From: Vigna angularis | Taxonomy: Eukaryota > Streptophyta > Magnoliopsida > Fabales > Fabaceae | Length of the DNA stretch: 64,000 nt | Reading direction: 5' to 3' | NCBI RefSeq assembly: GCF_016808095.1 | Contig: NC_068971.1 | Coordinates: forward strand, 25,006,131 to 25,070,130 | Part shown: positions 48,762 through 59,824 of the stretch, in pieces | How the letters are laid out: the number at the start of each line of letters is the position of its first letter | How positions within the stretch are numbered: position 1 is the stretch's first letter | The notes under the pieces: model-generated | What the model saw: only the letters and a program-made list of their open reading frames with translations | What the model was told of the DNA's origin: nothing | Databases searched by the model: none | Made by a program: the position numbers and the translations under genes

Positions 48762-50843
48762 ATGATTGAAAATGTTGTATGCATATGTTGTTCTCTCCCT
48801 AAAATTAGATTTGGAATACCAAATAAAAATTTATTTCAATTATTCAAATAGTTTGTAACTAAATATTTTTTTCTTGCTTAATTTAAGCCCTTATAGTAAA
48901 TGTCCCAATTACTTGAGAACTAAACTAGAAATTTTATGAGGAAATGTTAACTTTTTTCTTTAACATGTGAATGTTATTGAATATATAATTTGATAAGCTT
49001 ATTCTTACTAGCAACACTCATGAATTTTATCAATGGGAAACATTTACTATGATCAATTATTTGTATCTATTTGCAATGTCATAATAGGAATTTTTCCAAA
49101 TGTAGGAGCCAATTACTACCTTTTTAGACCTCTTGTCTATTTTGGTAAGCTCACTAAAAATGTGTAACAATATACATGTATGTTTTTAGCTTTTCTATAT
49201 TGATATTAATTTGCAAAGTGGAGCACATTTGGATGGAGCATAAATAACATGTGGTTTAGCCACGTACAATGTGTGTCTTCAGTGGTAAAACTTATATTCA
49301 TCTATCAATACACTTCCATAATGGGAATAATATTACATTATTTATGATGTAACTTTTGAGATACACAATCCAAACAAGCATTGTACTGTTACAAAAGTTC
49401 CCAAACAAGCCAGATGTGAAAGAAGACAATCTTTTTAAAAGGTAAATTAGGAAAGATTATATATATGGTTGTGCTAGTTGATATTTTTTTTTTGTGTTAT
49501 ATGAAAATTGACACATTATATCATTGTATTCAAATAAAAAATATTAGAAACTATAAACAAATGTTTCTAAAAAGGGATAGTGGAAGAAATAATTGAATCC
49601 TTGATAAGTATTTGTGCAAACATTCTATTTTCATTATACGTTGAAGAATAAGTATATAATATTTTGTTCATATTAATTAATTCATTGATATTATTAGTGA
49701 TATATCATAACAATGTGATCATTATTTTTTAAAGGAGTTTAACTTATAATATATGTTTTTGGAAGTAGTATTTTTTTAAGACTAATGTACCTTTGAAAGG
49801 TGATTTATATTATATAATACTTACATTTTTTATGTCAATTAAGTCAATAACCAATATAGAAAATTATATTTTTTATATCGGTTGAGTGGTCACTCGTCAT
49901 AGTAAGTGACTTTTTATGTCGATTGAGTGACTATTTGTCATAGAAAGTGATTTTTTAATACATAAAAAGTGAACTTTTTATAATTGGTTTGAAACTAATA
50001 TAAATATGGACTTTTTATGATAGGTCCATAATCGGCATAAACATAGAAAACTTTTTATATCTGCTATATCTATGACAGGTTCATAACCGACATAAAAAAT
50101 ATTCATTGCACTAATCTATTTGTATTATAGGTTTTGATTATCTTTATGATTTAAGTATTAATATTACTTATTATGAATCTCGTTTAGGTTATAATGACTA
50201 ATATTTTACTCTAATATCCCATTTTAACTTTTGTTATATCTTAGCTTTAATATTAAAAATTTACATTTTTGTAACTCTCCTTTATCATAATCATGTATAT
50301 AGGGTTGTAGTTAAAGATTGATATTTAAATCTTAAAATCATAAGATTTTATGATATTTTTATATTATTTACAAGTTTGATCTTATACATACTCATAGCAT
50401 AGTAAGATGAGTAGATCATTAGATAAAATCGTAAAATTGTATAAATTATTATTTTTTCTTTCACTGTATCACATGTTTATCTTCTTAGGTGAAATGCAAT
50501 TAAAAATTTATTGTTATATATGTTATTAGTCGCAAGACTACCAAATTAAAAATAAATCTAATTAAAATTTATTTTTGTGTGTGTTTAATCTAATTAAAAT
50601 TCAATACAATTAAAAAAGTGCCTTATTGATATTATGAGTTGCAACATCACCTAATGTTCCCCTTACTAAATTTCAATTAAATAAAATCCAAGTAACGTTC
50701 ATAAATGAAATTTTAACTAAAACAAAATTTAAATCTAATTAAAAATAAAGGATACTTTTTACCTACACCATTCACCTCCATTGAATTTAATGAAAATAAA
50801 ACATTTTTTTGCTACATAATACTGATGACCTTTTCTCGATTAT
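48762..50843. other. AT-rich region with possible CACTA subterminal repeats
   Basis: Mostly featureless AT-rich DNA. At about 49855-50108 short words around 'atcggttgagtggtc', 'cgattgagtgac', 'ccataatcggcataa' and 'cataaccgacataaaaa' recur in both orientations, as in the subterminal zones of plant CACTA elements. Clear CACTA...TAGTG ends were not found. Confidence 0.4.
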
Positions 50844-51744
50844 GAGTATTGCTTCCTTTACCACCACACAGTGCTCCCTACACCTTTCTAATTTTTTTAA
50901 TTCTAAAATTACCCTTTTTACTTTTAACATTTACCCTTTTTTCTTTTTGTGTCAAACCCCTAATTATCCTACACCTCTCTCATTTTCACTCATAGACAAT
51001 GGCAGCTCCAACCCCCCCCCCCAATCTCACTTTCTCTCTTTCTCTCCATATACTCATCTTATCCTTCCCTCCTTCACTACCAACTAGAAGAAAACTATCT
51101 ACCATTAATTTCCCAAACATTTCACGCGCTCATCTCCGTACCCTTGATCATTCTCAAACCATCAACTCTTTTATCTTCATTAAATCACCCACCTTTTCCC
51201 AACAATTCTTACACACTATTTTTCTATCTTCCTTTCTCCTCACCAACAACGTTCAAAACAACACCCACTCTTCTCTCATCAAAAATCATCTTCCTTTTTA
51301 ACTTGAAACTCCATCATTCCCCACTGTTACCTTTTTTTTTTCTTTTCCTCTTACAAAAACTCACGTACCACACTCACTACTCTCTTCTCCCTTTTTCTAT
51401 TTTCTTCTTTTCTCCTTTCTCTTCCTTTTTAATTTGTTACGTAATTATATCTAAATTAATTTTATTTTATTCAATCAAATAATTATTATTAATTTAATTA
51501 CAATTAATTGATTTTGTTTTGAAAAATCACAGCAAAGAAGAATCAAAGTAGGGGAGAAGAAAATAAAGAGCAATTTGATTTCTGTGAAAGTGGTGGAGTG
51601 TGGGGGTGCATTGATATAGTGCTGGGAACCAAATAATTGGATATTGGTGAAAGTAAAAACAGAAATTAAAAATTTACAAAAGGGAAAAAGAAGAATGGGG
51701 AGGTGTAGGGAGCACTGTGTGGTGGTGGAGGGAGCAACTCTCCG
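50844..51744. mobile_element. Non-autonomous TIR element with imperfect target duplication
   Basis: About 900 bp. Inverted ends of about 45 bases share ACCACCACACAGTGCTCCCT and ACACCT (left about 50860-50885, right about 51700-51730). Flanks both carry CGATTAT (50837-50843 and 51745-51751), possibly a mutated 9-bp target duplication (TCGATTATG and GCGATTATT). The interior is CT-rich with a C run near 51012, and short ORFs with no known domain. Superfamily uncertain; Mutator-like fits best. Confidence 0.65.
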
Positions 51745-51856
51745 CGATTATTAGTTCTTAGCCAGCTTAGGTCCAACCAGACATTAAATCTTAAAATGGC
51801 CCAAAAGAGGACTAGCATAACCATTACAAGAGGTTTTGATGGCATACCCCCTTACT

Positions 51857-52960
51857 ATAGTCAAAGCACTTTCAAGAGAGTGGAAGTCATCCTTAAAGAT
51901 TGTGTCAATTCTACCTTGTGGACCACCTTTGGAGCCATCATGGAGCATGAATTGAAGAGTAGTGTAGGATATTTAAGCCATTGTATTCGGTCATGTAGTG
52001 TAGGTTTGTTTAAGGCTTGTATTAAGGTCTAAGTAGCAAGAGGTTTTCCTTAAGTTAGACATGTGGAAAGTATGTGCCTTGTGTCATACTTCCATTGGAG
52101 ATGATTTACTTTTAGTAGTTGCCACATGACACTCTAAGAATGGAGATGATTATGTTTTGTGAGTGGCCACATGTCCTTCCCTCATTGGAGAGGATTTGTG
52201 GACACTTGTCCATTCCTTAGAAGGCCTCATTTTGGCCAATGAGTGCAAATGTGTGAGATCATGCTTTTAGGGTTTTTAAGAGACACCCTTAAATATATAT
52301 AGAGGTGTCTCCTCTCTTGTAATCATCTTGGAAGTTTATTAATGTTATGGTTTCCAAATTTGGCCATACATTTCCTAGATCAAGACTAGAGAAACCCTAG
52401 AGGCCCCTCTAGTCACCTTCGTCCTTGAGTTGACCTCACCTCTTGTTGAGATAAACTTAAATTTTAGGGTTTTATTAATAATTTTGTTTAAATCTTATTT
52501 TATTAATTTTTGGGTATAGTAATATTTAGTTTGATTTGATAGAGATAAAATAGGGACACGTAATTATGATTTTCGGTTTATCTAGGTACAATATTATTTT
52601 ATGATAGATTAAGAAGATTTTATTTTTAAGATAGTTGATATTTTATTTTTATTCCTCGTAATATTGTAAGTGTTATGGCTATTTAAACCCCTTCAATTAT
52701 AATGAATAATAAAACTCAATTTCAGGAAAATATTAGAGTGCTTATATTGTGAGATTTTCCCAACACCTCTCTTGGAGCCACCAAACAATACACCACAACT
52801 AGCATATCTCCTAGTGAGCTTTTACATCATCCACATCTTCGCACATCATCCTTGGACCATTTACCACCACATTTCCGCACCCATCCTCCAAGGAAACACT
52901 CCTCCATGCACATCTCCTAACTTTAGCCCAACCTAACATAAGGAGATTACTATCAGGTTT
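51857..52960. repeat. LTR-like dispersed repeat, family D copy 2, split by a solo LTR
   Basis: Matches 43630-44270 over its first 590 bases. It is interrupted at 52444-52765 by a solo LTR and resumes after 52771 with 'cttggagccacc'. No coding sequence. Confidence 0.6.
52444..52765. mobile_element. Solo LTR with 5-bp target duplication
   Basis: 322 bp starting TGTTGAGATAAAC and ending TTTTCCCAACA, flanked by the exact repeat CCTCT (52439-52443 and 52766-52770). No internal region is present, so it is most simply the remnant of an LTR element lost by recombination between its LTRs. It sits inside family D copy 2. TATTTAAACCCC and AATAATAAAAC near the right end could be transcription signals. 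Confidence 0.85.
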
Positions 52961-53788
52961 ATTAATAAGTATAGTTACACCATACTTGGGCCAATATTAG
53001 TTTGTGATTACTAATAGGCCCACCAAGAAATCCTATAAATATTGGTAGTTATAAAGATCAAAGGTATCACAAAGTTTAAGAATGATAAGAACTAAATATT
53101 AACTTAAGTACCAAATATTAACTTATAAGAAAAATACCATAAAACTCTTATAGTTAAAATTAAGGGTAAGCATAGGTTAAGTTGGTTTGGATTCAAATGT
53201 AACTTGACAAATAAAATATAACCCAAATTTTATATTTTAAAATTCATATCATACCATTTAATTTATCGAATTGATGAGATTTGAGTTGTTCGAGTTACAA
53301 GCTAATTCAGTTAGATTTTTCAAATTGAGAACTTATATTAAATTAAATTTTTTAATGAAAAAAAAATCTTTGTTTTAAATAGATGACATAAATATAATGA
53401 CTTTTTAGCTAAAAAATATAACATCTATAAAATGGAATATGATTTTACATAACTTACTGTTAAATTTTAACAAAAATAATATTATATTGAAATTAAAATT
53501 TTAAAATATAATTTAGATTGAGTCGGGTATTCATAAATTTCTCATCCACTGTAAAAATCCAACCATAATTATCAATTTTATATATCCAACATTACCCATT
53601 TATTCAATCCAACCCATTCAAATTTACTTAATTTCTTAATATTTAGTCATATACTAATTTTTTGTTGAGCCATAGCTAAAACGTAAGGAGTTAAGAAAAT
53701 AATTAATTTCATAATCTTAAGTTTGATGAAGATAAAATATTTACAAAAGAATTTATTTTAATTTAATAATTTGTTTTATGGTAAAAGG
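52961..53788. other. AT-rich spacer
   Basis: AT-rich non-coding DNA. The stretch 53160-53640 has words such as 'ttgggttgagtcgggt' in scattered form. No gene or element end was seen. Confidence 0.35.
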
Positions 53789-56200
53789 TGTAACATCCTA
53801 TTTTAATAGCATACAACTATTGAAAAAAGACCACACACATTAATGTTAAAAGAACATATTATTCAAGAACAAATGTATAAAAGGCTATTAGAGTTATAAA
53901 GAAAGTATAACATCAAATATATACATATACAATGATCCTATAGTACTAATTAGAGTATTATTACACCGAGTCAAAAACATAATATTGTTTTACAAAATTG
54001 AATAAGTCAGGAAATCTAGTAGTCTAACTCTAACCTTCAGCACTACTCCCGTCCTGCACTGGATCAACCACAGTATCTTCATCTGCTCACATAATTGCAA
54101 ATAAAAAGAAACACATAAATAGACAAACATAAAGAAAAGGGTAAGCTAATGTACCAAAAACAATCATATAACAATTTCATCAGAAGTAAGCATATAACAT
54201 AGATAAATATATCAATCCCTAAGACATACAATCATTCATTTTAGACTTGACCATCAGATATATTGATATAAAACTCTAGGGTGTCCTACACTTGTAGTGG
54301 TATCTATATTCTACAGATTTATAAACAAAGGGGTTATCACCCTACCACCTACAAGGTTAGCCCTCTTAGTGTCTAGGACCAAATCGGTGACCATAGACAA
54401 AGACCTCCTACTACTCCTCATGACATACTTCACCCTTCTCTACTTGAAAATGGATGGTATTAGAGTGTTAGGATAACTCCCATTTGAAATCCCTACATCA
54501 ATACATACAATACCAAACATCACTCACTAGTAAAAAAAAAGGATTTTAACTCGTGCATTTGATATCGATTTAGTTGTAACCGAAGCAAAAAATGGCACGG
54601 TGACATTTTTGTAATTATCGCAAAAAATGAGTGAAGGAGGAAGCTTCCTTCCCTCCCATTTTTCTGATTTCGATTGGGTTGTTTTCTGTTTGATTGATTC
54701 TTTGCAGGAGTGGTGGTGTTTGATTGATTCTTTGCAGGAGTAGTGGTGTTTGATTGATTCTCTACAAGTGGTGGTGGGAGCACGCCGTCCTCGTTCTTGT
54801 AGTGATTTGGAGTTTGCATTTCGTCTTAGGGGTTGATTTTTTGGGTTTCAGATTGATTGCAGGATGAGCCGTGAAGAGTGGTTGAGTTATGATTTAGGAA
54901 TTCTCTTTTAGGGTTTACTATTATTGTATTTTGATCTTGAAATTGAGATATTTGATTTGGAGATGATGATGATGGTGGTGTGAGATGGAGCGGTGGGCGT
55001 TGATGGATTGCGGCCAGGGGCTAACAACTGGCGAATGGTGAAAACAAAAAAAAAACACAAGAAAAAAGAAAAAACCCCTCTACTGCCTCGGTTGTATTTC
55101 AACCAAGGCAAAAGCACACACCTTTTGTCTCGATTCAGAACCGAGGCAAAAATCCTACCCCATTTTGTCTCGCCTATATATGCCTCAATTGTTGAACCGT
55201 TGCGTATAAGTGAAAATAATCGCTATCGTTTTCCTTTACTGTACTAGTGACTATAAAATCTCTCCACGAGATTCATGGAATAACGCCAAACACATATATC
55301 ATAGTCACAACCAATAACAAACTCATCATCATCACAAGCTCACACTTGAATAAGCACCATATAGGTTCACAATCATGTTATTAATCAAGCATGGATTAAT
55401 CATTCACATAATCACATACATTAAGCACATCATAAGAGATATAGGTAAACTTAGTTAAAAATATGATATTTTCGCTTTCTACTCACTCAACTAGTAATAC
55501 TTGACATTACACTTGCTTAGTCACTACATTTTCTCACTTAGCGAATGAATTCTCGCTCAACCACCAGATGTGCTCGCTTAAGTAAAAGTGTCTGAGGGCA
55601 CACTCGTCCAATGACCAAATCTATTCCCTCAACGAGAAATCACTGGAACTTACAGACTTAAAATTTTCCCAAAAGTCGTCCAACAGATTATTTTCACCCA
55701 ACGACTATCAGGTCTACATAATTCTGTAGAACATGATTTTGCAGATTTATGCCATTTCAACCCTTCAAAACCTATTTAACACTAACCATAGGTGCTCAAA
55801 GCAACCAAACATCATATTATACATAATTCAATGACTCAAATCACCTTCAATGACATTTCAAATATATAACATATCTCCAATTCAACATACAATCTCCAAG
55901 GACAATTCAACCTACCTAACTCAACTCAATAGTTCATATTTCCTGAGTCATCTCAATTACACAAACCAACTATCATACAAACATACAATGAATAATTAAA
56001 AGTTGTCAATCACTTAAAAAATCAAGGTAATTAGCTTTCTTTACCTTTTAAAAGCTCAAACAACTCTATAGAACCTAAATCACTTTCATAGATCACAAAA
56101 CTCTATATGTACCTACAAACTACAAAATCGTTATTAGAGTATGCCATTAGGACCACTAATCAACAAAGAGTCATATAGAAAATTCAGACAACACATGTGT
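53789..56200 (-). repeat. LTR-like dispersed repeat, copy C, interrupted by a CACTA element
   Basis: Inverted relative to copies A and B. Its left end TGTAACATCC (53789) is the complement of their GGATGTTATA ends. Moving right it matches, in complement, the 'agtagagaa', 'gatgtaggga' and 'tttggcgttattccatg' blocks and then, near 56030, 'aaggtaaagaaagct' (copy A near 16780). The 55440-55720 stretch has many 'ctcgctcaa'/'tcgctta' words. A CACTA element splits it at 54525-55249. The right limit near 56200 is approximate. Confidence 0.65.
54525..55249. mobile_element. Non-autonomous CACTA (En/Spm) element
   Basis: 725 bp beginning CACTAGTAAAAA and ending GTACTAGTG, flanked by a 3-bp direct repeat ACT (54522-54524 and 55250-55252), as CACTA transposases produce. 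The right subterminal zone has inverted words such as GCCTCGGTTG / CAACCAAGGC and GAACCGAGGCAAAA, likely transposase-binding repeats. Near 54690-54770 a unit containing 'tttgattgattctttgcag' is repeated about three times. No transposase gene, so it would need an autonomous partner. Confidence 0.85.
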
Positions 56201-56230
56201 TAAAATAGAATGGCTTAGTTTTCAACATCA

Positions 56231-56272
56231 GGAGGGGAGGAGGGGGAGAGGGGGGGAAGGGGGGGGGGTGGT
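56231..56272 (+). repeat. G-rich tract at repeat junction
   Basis: About 42 bases almost entirely of G with some A, including runs of 4, 5, 7 and 10 G. This could form a G-quadruplex. It lies just past the right end of copy C and before another LTR-like sequence. The reverse strand would be a polypyrimidine tract. Confidence 0.85.
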
Positions 56273-58019
56273 GAATTGGTGAACCACAAAAACAATGTTT
56301 TCTTTAGATCTTTTTCGTAAAGTAGATGCCTTTAAAAGCTTTCTTGAAACGCAAGGAAAATGATTTTGTAGTGCAGCGGAATAAAGTCGAATGCGTGAAA
56401 AATAAAGTCGACTGAATGTAATAGAAAGATCAAACACTGGATTTTTATATTGGTTCGGCCAAGCCCACATCCAGTGTCCTTTCACCACAGGAAGCAAATG
56501 CACTATAATGATCAAGGTTTTTACAACAAGGCTTTTATAGAGACCTCCACGTCAAAAATATAAAACACCTCTCTAACCCTCTAATCAAAATATAGGCATA
56601 TAACAAAAAGACCAACAACAAGATGTCCCATCTTCTACTGTCTACACCCTTTGAGAAACCCCTCAAAGTCAAGAACGCCGCACGCTTTTCTTCCTGTAAT
56701 CACAACAGGGAAATAACCATATCTTCAGTAGATTGTCAACTCTGATCTTTCAGTAAATACCTCTCTGTGCATATTTGATCAGCTCTTTCAAAGCACAACA
56801 ATCTTGTTCTTCAAGAAATCACAAGAGATGATCACCACGGTCTTCTTCTTTGATTCTTGGAGTTTTTCCACGTTCTGTAAGATAGCACTGATCTGTAATG
56901 AATATGAAAATGATAGAATTCACAAAAGTTCCTATAGAATTCAAATTCGCGTCTATTTATAGTTTTTCACAATTCTGACGCTCTCAAGTCGACTTAGCTA
57001 CTAATGCAGTGGAATACAACAATTCAGTTAAAGCAGTTAGCAACAATCAATGCAGTTAATTGAATGTACAATTAATGTAGTCGAATCACAATAAATGTTT
57101 GGTCAACATATTTAAAAATATAGTTGTTGTAACATTTAATACAAGCATTAACATAATTTCAAAACTGTAACCGACTTAGTCAAATGCAGGTTGCATGTAA
57201 TCGACTATACAACACAGTTAAACAGAGCTTTGAAAAACTTTCTCTTCAAAAATCCTCACAGCATACTTTGAAAAAGTTTGTGCAAAGCCATGAGTTTTAA
57301 TCGACTTACTTCATAATGAAGTCGACTTAAAACTGCTGTTTTGCCACATATTGTAAGTTTAACAAAAGTGCTTGTGGTTTTCCTTTTCTAAAACACATGT
57401 CATGCATTCACAAATAAGAACTCATGTAAAACACAGTGAATTGCAATGATCAACACAATACAAACATGTTCTCATATATTCATAATCTTGAAAGTAATGA
57501 ACATGTAACACATAAACACATGTGTTATTAATTATATGTTGTCATCATAAAAAACCAGAAACTCTGAAATTGTGGGTTCAGCTAAACCAGTGCTCCTCCT
57601 ATCAACAATCTCAACAACATGTAAAGCACAATTGGCTCGCATGTAAAGGAACAAAACATACCAAAGAAAAGAGTATAAACTAACTTTATCTTTTACAAAA
57701 ACTGATCGTGTGGACTTGAAGATTTCACCTCAAGGATCGCTTAGGCAGTCTTTGATATTCAAAAAGATGAACAAGGAGTGAGAATTCCTAAAGAAAACTT
57801 TAAAAAAGTGATTTCTAGAAAAAAAAATTATGTGTTTTAAAATAATGAAACACGTTCCTAACAAATTTATTTATATTTAAATCGTTTAAATTTTAAAATA
57901 ATTGAATTTCACTGTTTTTAAACTACTATCTGTTCTAAAATACTATTTTCTTAGTCTTTAGAAAAGATAAAATCTATATTTCTTATTACAATTTTATAAA
58001 CCCTTTTCCATCTTAATCA
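56273..58019. repeat. LTR-like repeat with recurring AGTCGACT-type motifs
   Basis: The text 'ttatattggttcggcc' with 'cccacatccagtgtcc' (56440-56480) is common in plant LTR retrotransposons. AGTCGACT and relatives (GTCGAAT, ATCGACTTA, CCGACTTAG) recur around 56388, 56408, 56993, 57172, 57199, 57300 and 57331. The region ends near 57590 with 'ttgtcatcataaaaaacc'. No coding domain or second end found. Confidence 0.45.
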
Positions 58020-58028
58020 TAATCTCAA
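58020..58028. repeat. Left target duplication of the Pack-MULE
   Basis: TAATCTCAA, repeated exactly at 59438-59446. A 9-bp duplication is the Mutator signature. Confidence 0.88.
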
Positions 58029-59437
58029 GGTTTAAACCCTCATTTGGTCCTCGTATTTGTGTGTCAATCTCAAGTGGGTCATCGCTTTTTTTTTGTCTCA
58101 ATCGGGTCCATAAACTTGTAAAAATGAGTCAATTGAGTCCTCTCCGTTAAGTTATCACAGACGGTGTTAAAATGTGATGACGTGGTGTACATGTAAGATG
58201 CTGATGTAACAATGCTATATTACGTGGAATTTTTTTTAAAATGAAGAGTTGAGATGGCACAAAATTTAATTAGAAATGTGTTAGGGATTCAAAGTCTTCG
58301 TCATCCTACACTGTCTTCATCCTTCACGTACTGTCGCAACGGCTTCTCTCTAAGGTTGCCGACGGTAAATTTCAGCATCATCAGCATGTGCACGACAAAA
58401 GGCAAAGTGGTTTTCTACCTTAAAAGAATGTATCATGAGAGAAACAGAATGATGATAAACCAATCAGCAGATTTTACAGAGATGGCAAGAGAATTCCTAT
58501 TACAGAAATAGGCAAAAGGCTTAACTTCACCCCTCCACCCGTGATCGAAGCGCAACAGAGCCAATTAAACCCCTCCAACGCAACCTCCTCACCTTTCTCC
58601 TTGAACCTTCTCACAGCACCCAAACCCCAAGCCTCTTCCGACCTCCCCGAAGGCACCAATTGGCGCTACAGCGAGTTCTTAAACGCCGTTAAGAAGGGTA
58701 AAGTCGAGCGATTCAGGTTCAATAAAGACGATTCTGCCCTCCAACTAACCGTCGTTGACGGCCGTCTTCCCCTTTTTTCTTTGTCTGTGCCTTTTGATTC
58801 CCCTTAGGAGTAATCACCTTAGCAGGTATGTTCCCTTTAACCATTCAATTCCAATTTCAATTTTTCTTCAAAGATAACAATGTTTTTTATGTCTCGTGAA
58901 TTTTGGGTTTTAATTGGGTTTTGTTGTTTTGATATCAGAATGGTTTTTGTTGCAGTGTGGTGTGCTTGCAGAATGGAAAACAATGGAGAAGGATTGGAAA
59001 AGTTGGAAGAGGAAATAGAAGAGGAAAAAACAAACAAAGATTGCAGCTTTTGAGCGTTGGAAGAGATGAGAAAGAGAAAGTGGTGAGACAGAAGAAGAAG
59101 AAGAAGAAGAAGTTGATTTGAGGTGTGATGTAAAGTGGAGGAAAAGACACCGAGCGCCGTTGACGAGCCTAGGAGTGAAGGACGATGAAGACTCTTAATT
59201 CCTAACATTTTCAATTAAATTTTATGTCATATCATTACCTAAAAAAATTTCACGTAATATAATACTGCCACATTTGTGCACACATCATCACAGGCAGACG
59301 ACGTTAGTAATAACTTAACGGAGATGACTCAATTGACTCATTTTTACAAGTTTATGGACCCGATTGAGACCGAAAAAAAAGCGATGACCCACTTGAAATT
59401 GACACACAAATACGAGGATCAAATGAAGGTTTAAACC
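58029..59437. mobile_element. Pack-MULE carrying an FtsH gene fragment
   Basis: 1409 bp. Both ends are GGTTTAAACC, itself a palindrome. Inverted repeats continue about 290 bases inward (58029-58320 and about 59145-59437), sharing 'cctcgtatttgtgtgtcaat', 'aagtgggtcatcgc', 'gtctcaatcgggtcc', 'aacttgtaaaaatgagtcaa' and 'aaaatttaatt'. TAATCTCAA flanks both sides. No transposase is present. The interior holds part of a chloroplast FtsH protease gene and a GAA-repeat-containing segment. Long TIRs, 9-bp duplication and captured host sequence define a Pack-MULE. Confidence 0.93.
58511..58806 (+). pseudogene. FTSH: Captured FtsH1/5-type thylakoid protease fragment
   Basis: The frame from 58511 reads GKRLNFTPPP, then a Ser/Pro/Ala stretch and DLPEGTNWRYSEFLNAVKKG. 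This is the segment just after the transit peptide in FtsH1/FtsH5 thylakoid metalloproteases. It continues KVERFRFNKDDSALQLTVVDGR and then diverges into unrelated residues and a stop at 58804-58806. The true family goes on to a second membrane helix, AAA+ ATPase and HEXXH zinc protease domains, all absent, so this cannot be a protease. The frame is open from 58439 but upstream codons do not match the family. It lies wholly inside the Pack-MULE. Confidence 0.85.
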
Positions 59438-59446
59438 TAATCTCAA

Positions 59447-59824
59447 TCTTAAATTTTAACTATATTGTGCATCAAAGTGATATTTACCCCGAACCTTAAC
59501 AATTGTAAAATAAGGACACATTTAAAAAGCAAGTTTAATCTAAAACAATTTCGATAGGTAATAATGTACATATTCCAGAACCATCTCAAATCAAACCAGT
59601 AGCAAACATAACGAGCATGATGAAGCGTTTGCGTAAGAAGTACTTGATAAGTGCCACCCAACATCATAGTACACAAAAACAAAATATCTCCAGCTCAACA
59701 TTAGAGCACGTTGTTAATTAGATCCATCTATATCTACGCTGCGTTGACTCCAATCTATTCAACGACTACCTGCACTCTCGCAGTGTCTCTCTCCATTCCC
59801 ATTCTCCCTCTCGTCACAAAAACA
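59447..59824. promoter_or_regulatory. Region between the Pack-MULE and the pectin acetylesterase start
   Basis: The promoter and 5' UTR of the pectin acetylesterase gene should lie here, only 388 bases from the MULE end to the ATG. CT-rich leader sequence is at 59775-59820. The in-frame open region before 59825 lacks an ATG. Confidence 0.45.

Noticed and set aside
49855..50110. Complete CACTA element
   Set aside because: Only subterminal-like words are seen. No CACTA/TAGTG ends with a 3-bp duplication.
58254..58511. 85-residue ORF MAQNLIRN... as a real gene
   Set aside because: Its start is within the MULE TIR, and the match to the opposite TIR (MKMLGIKSLHRP on minus) shows the codons are TIR sequence.
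58837..59214. 125-residue minus ORF with a leucine run
   Set aside because: It lies in the Pack-MULE TIR and a GAA repeat. The leucine run is translated repeat, not a signal peptide.
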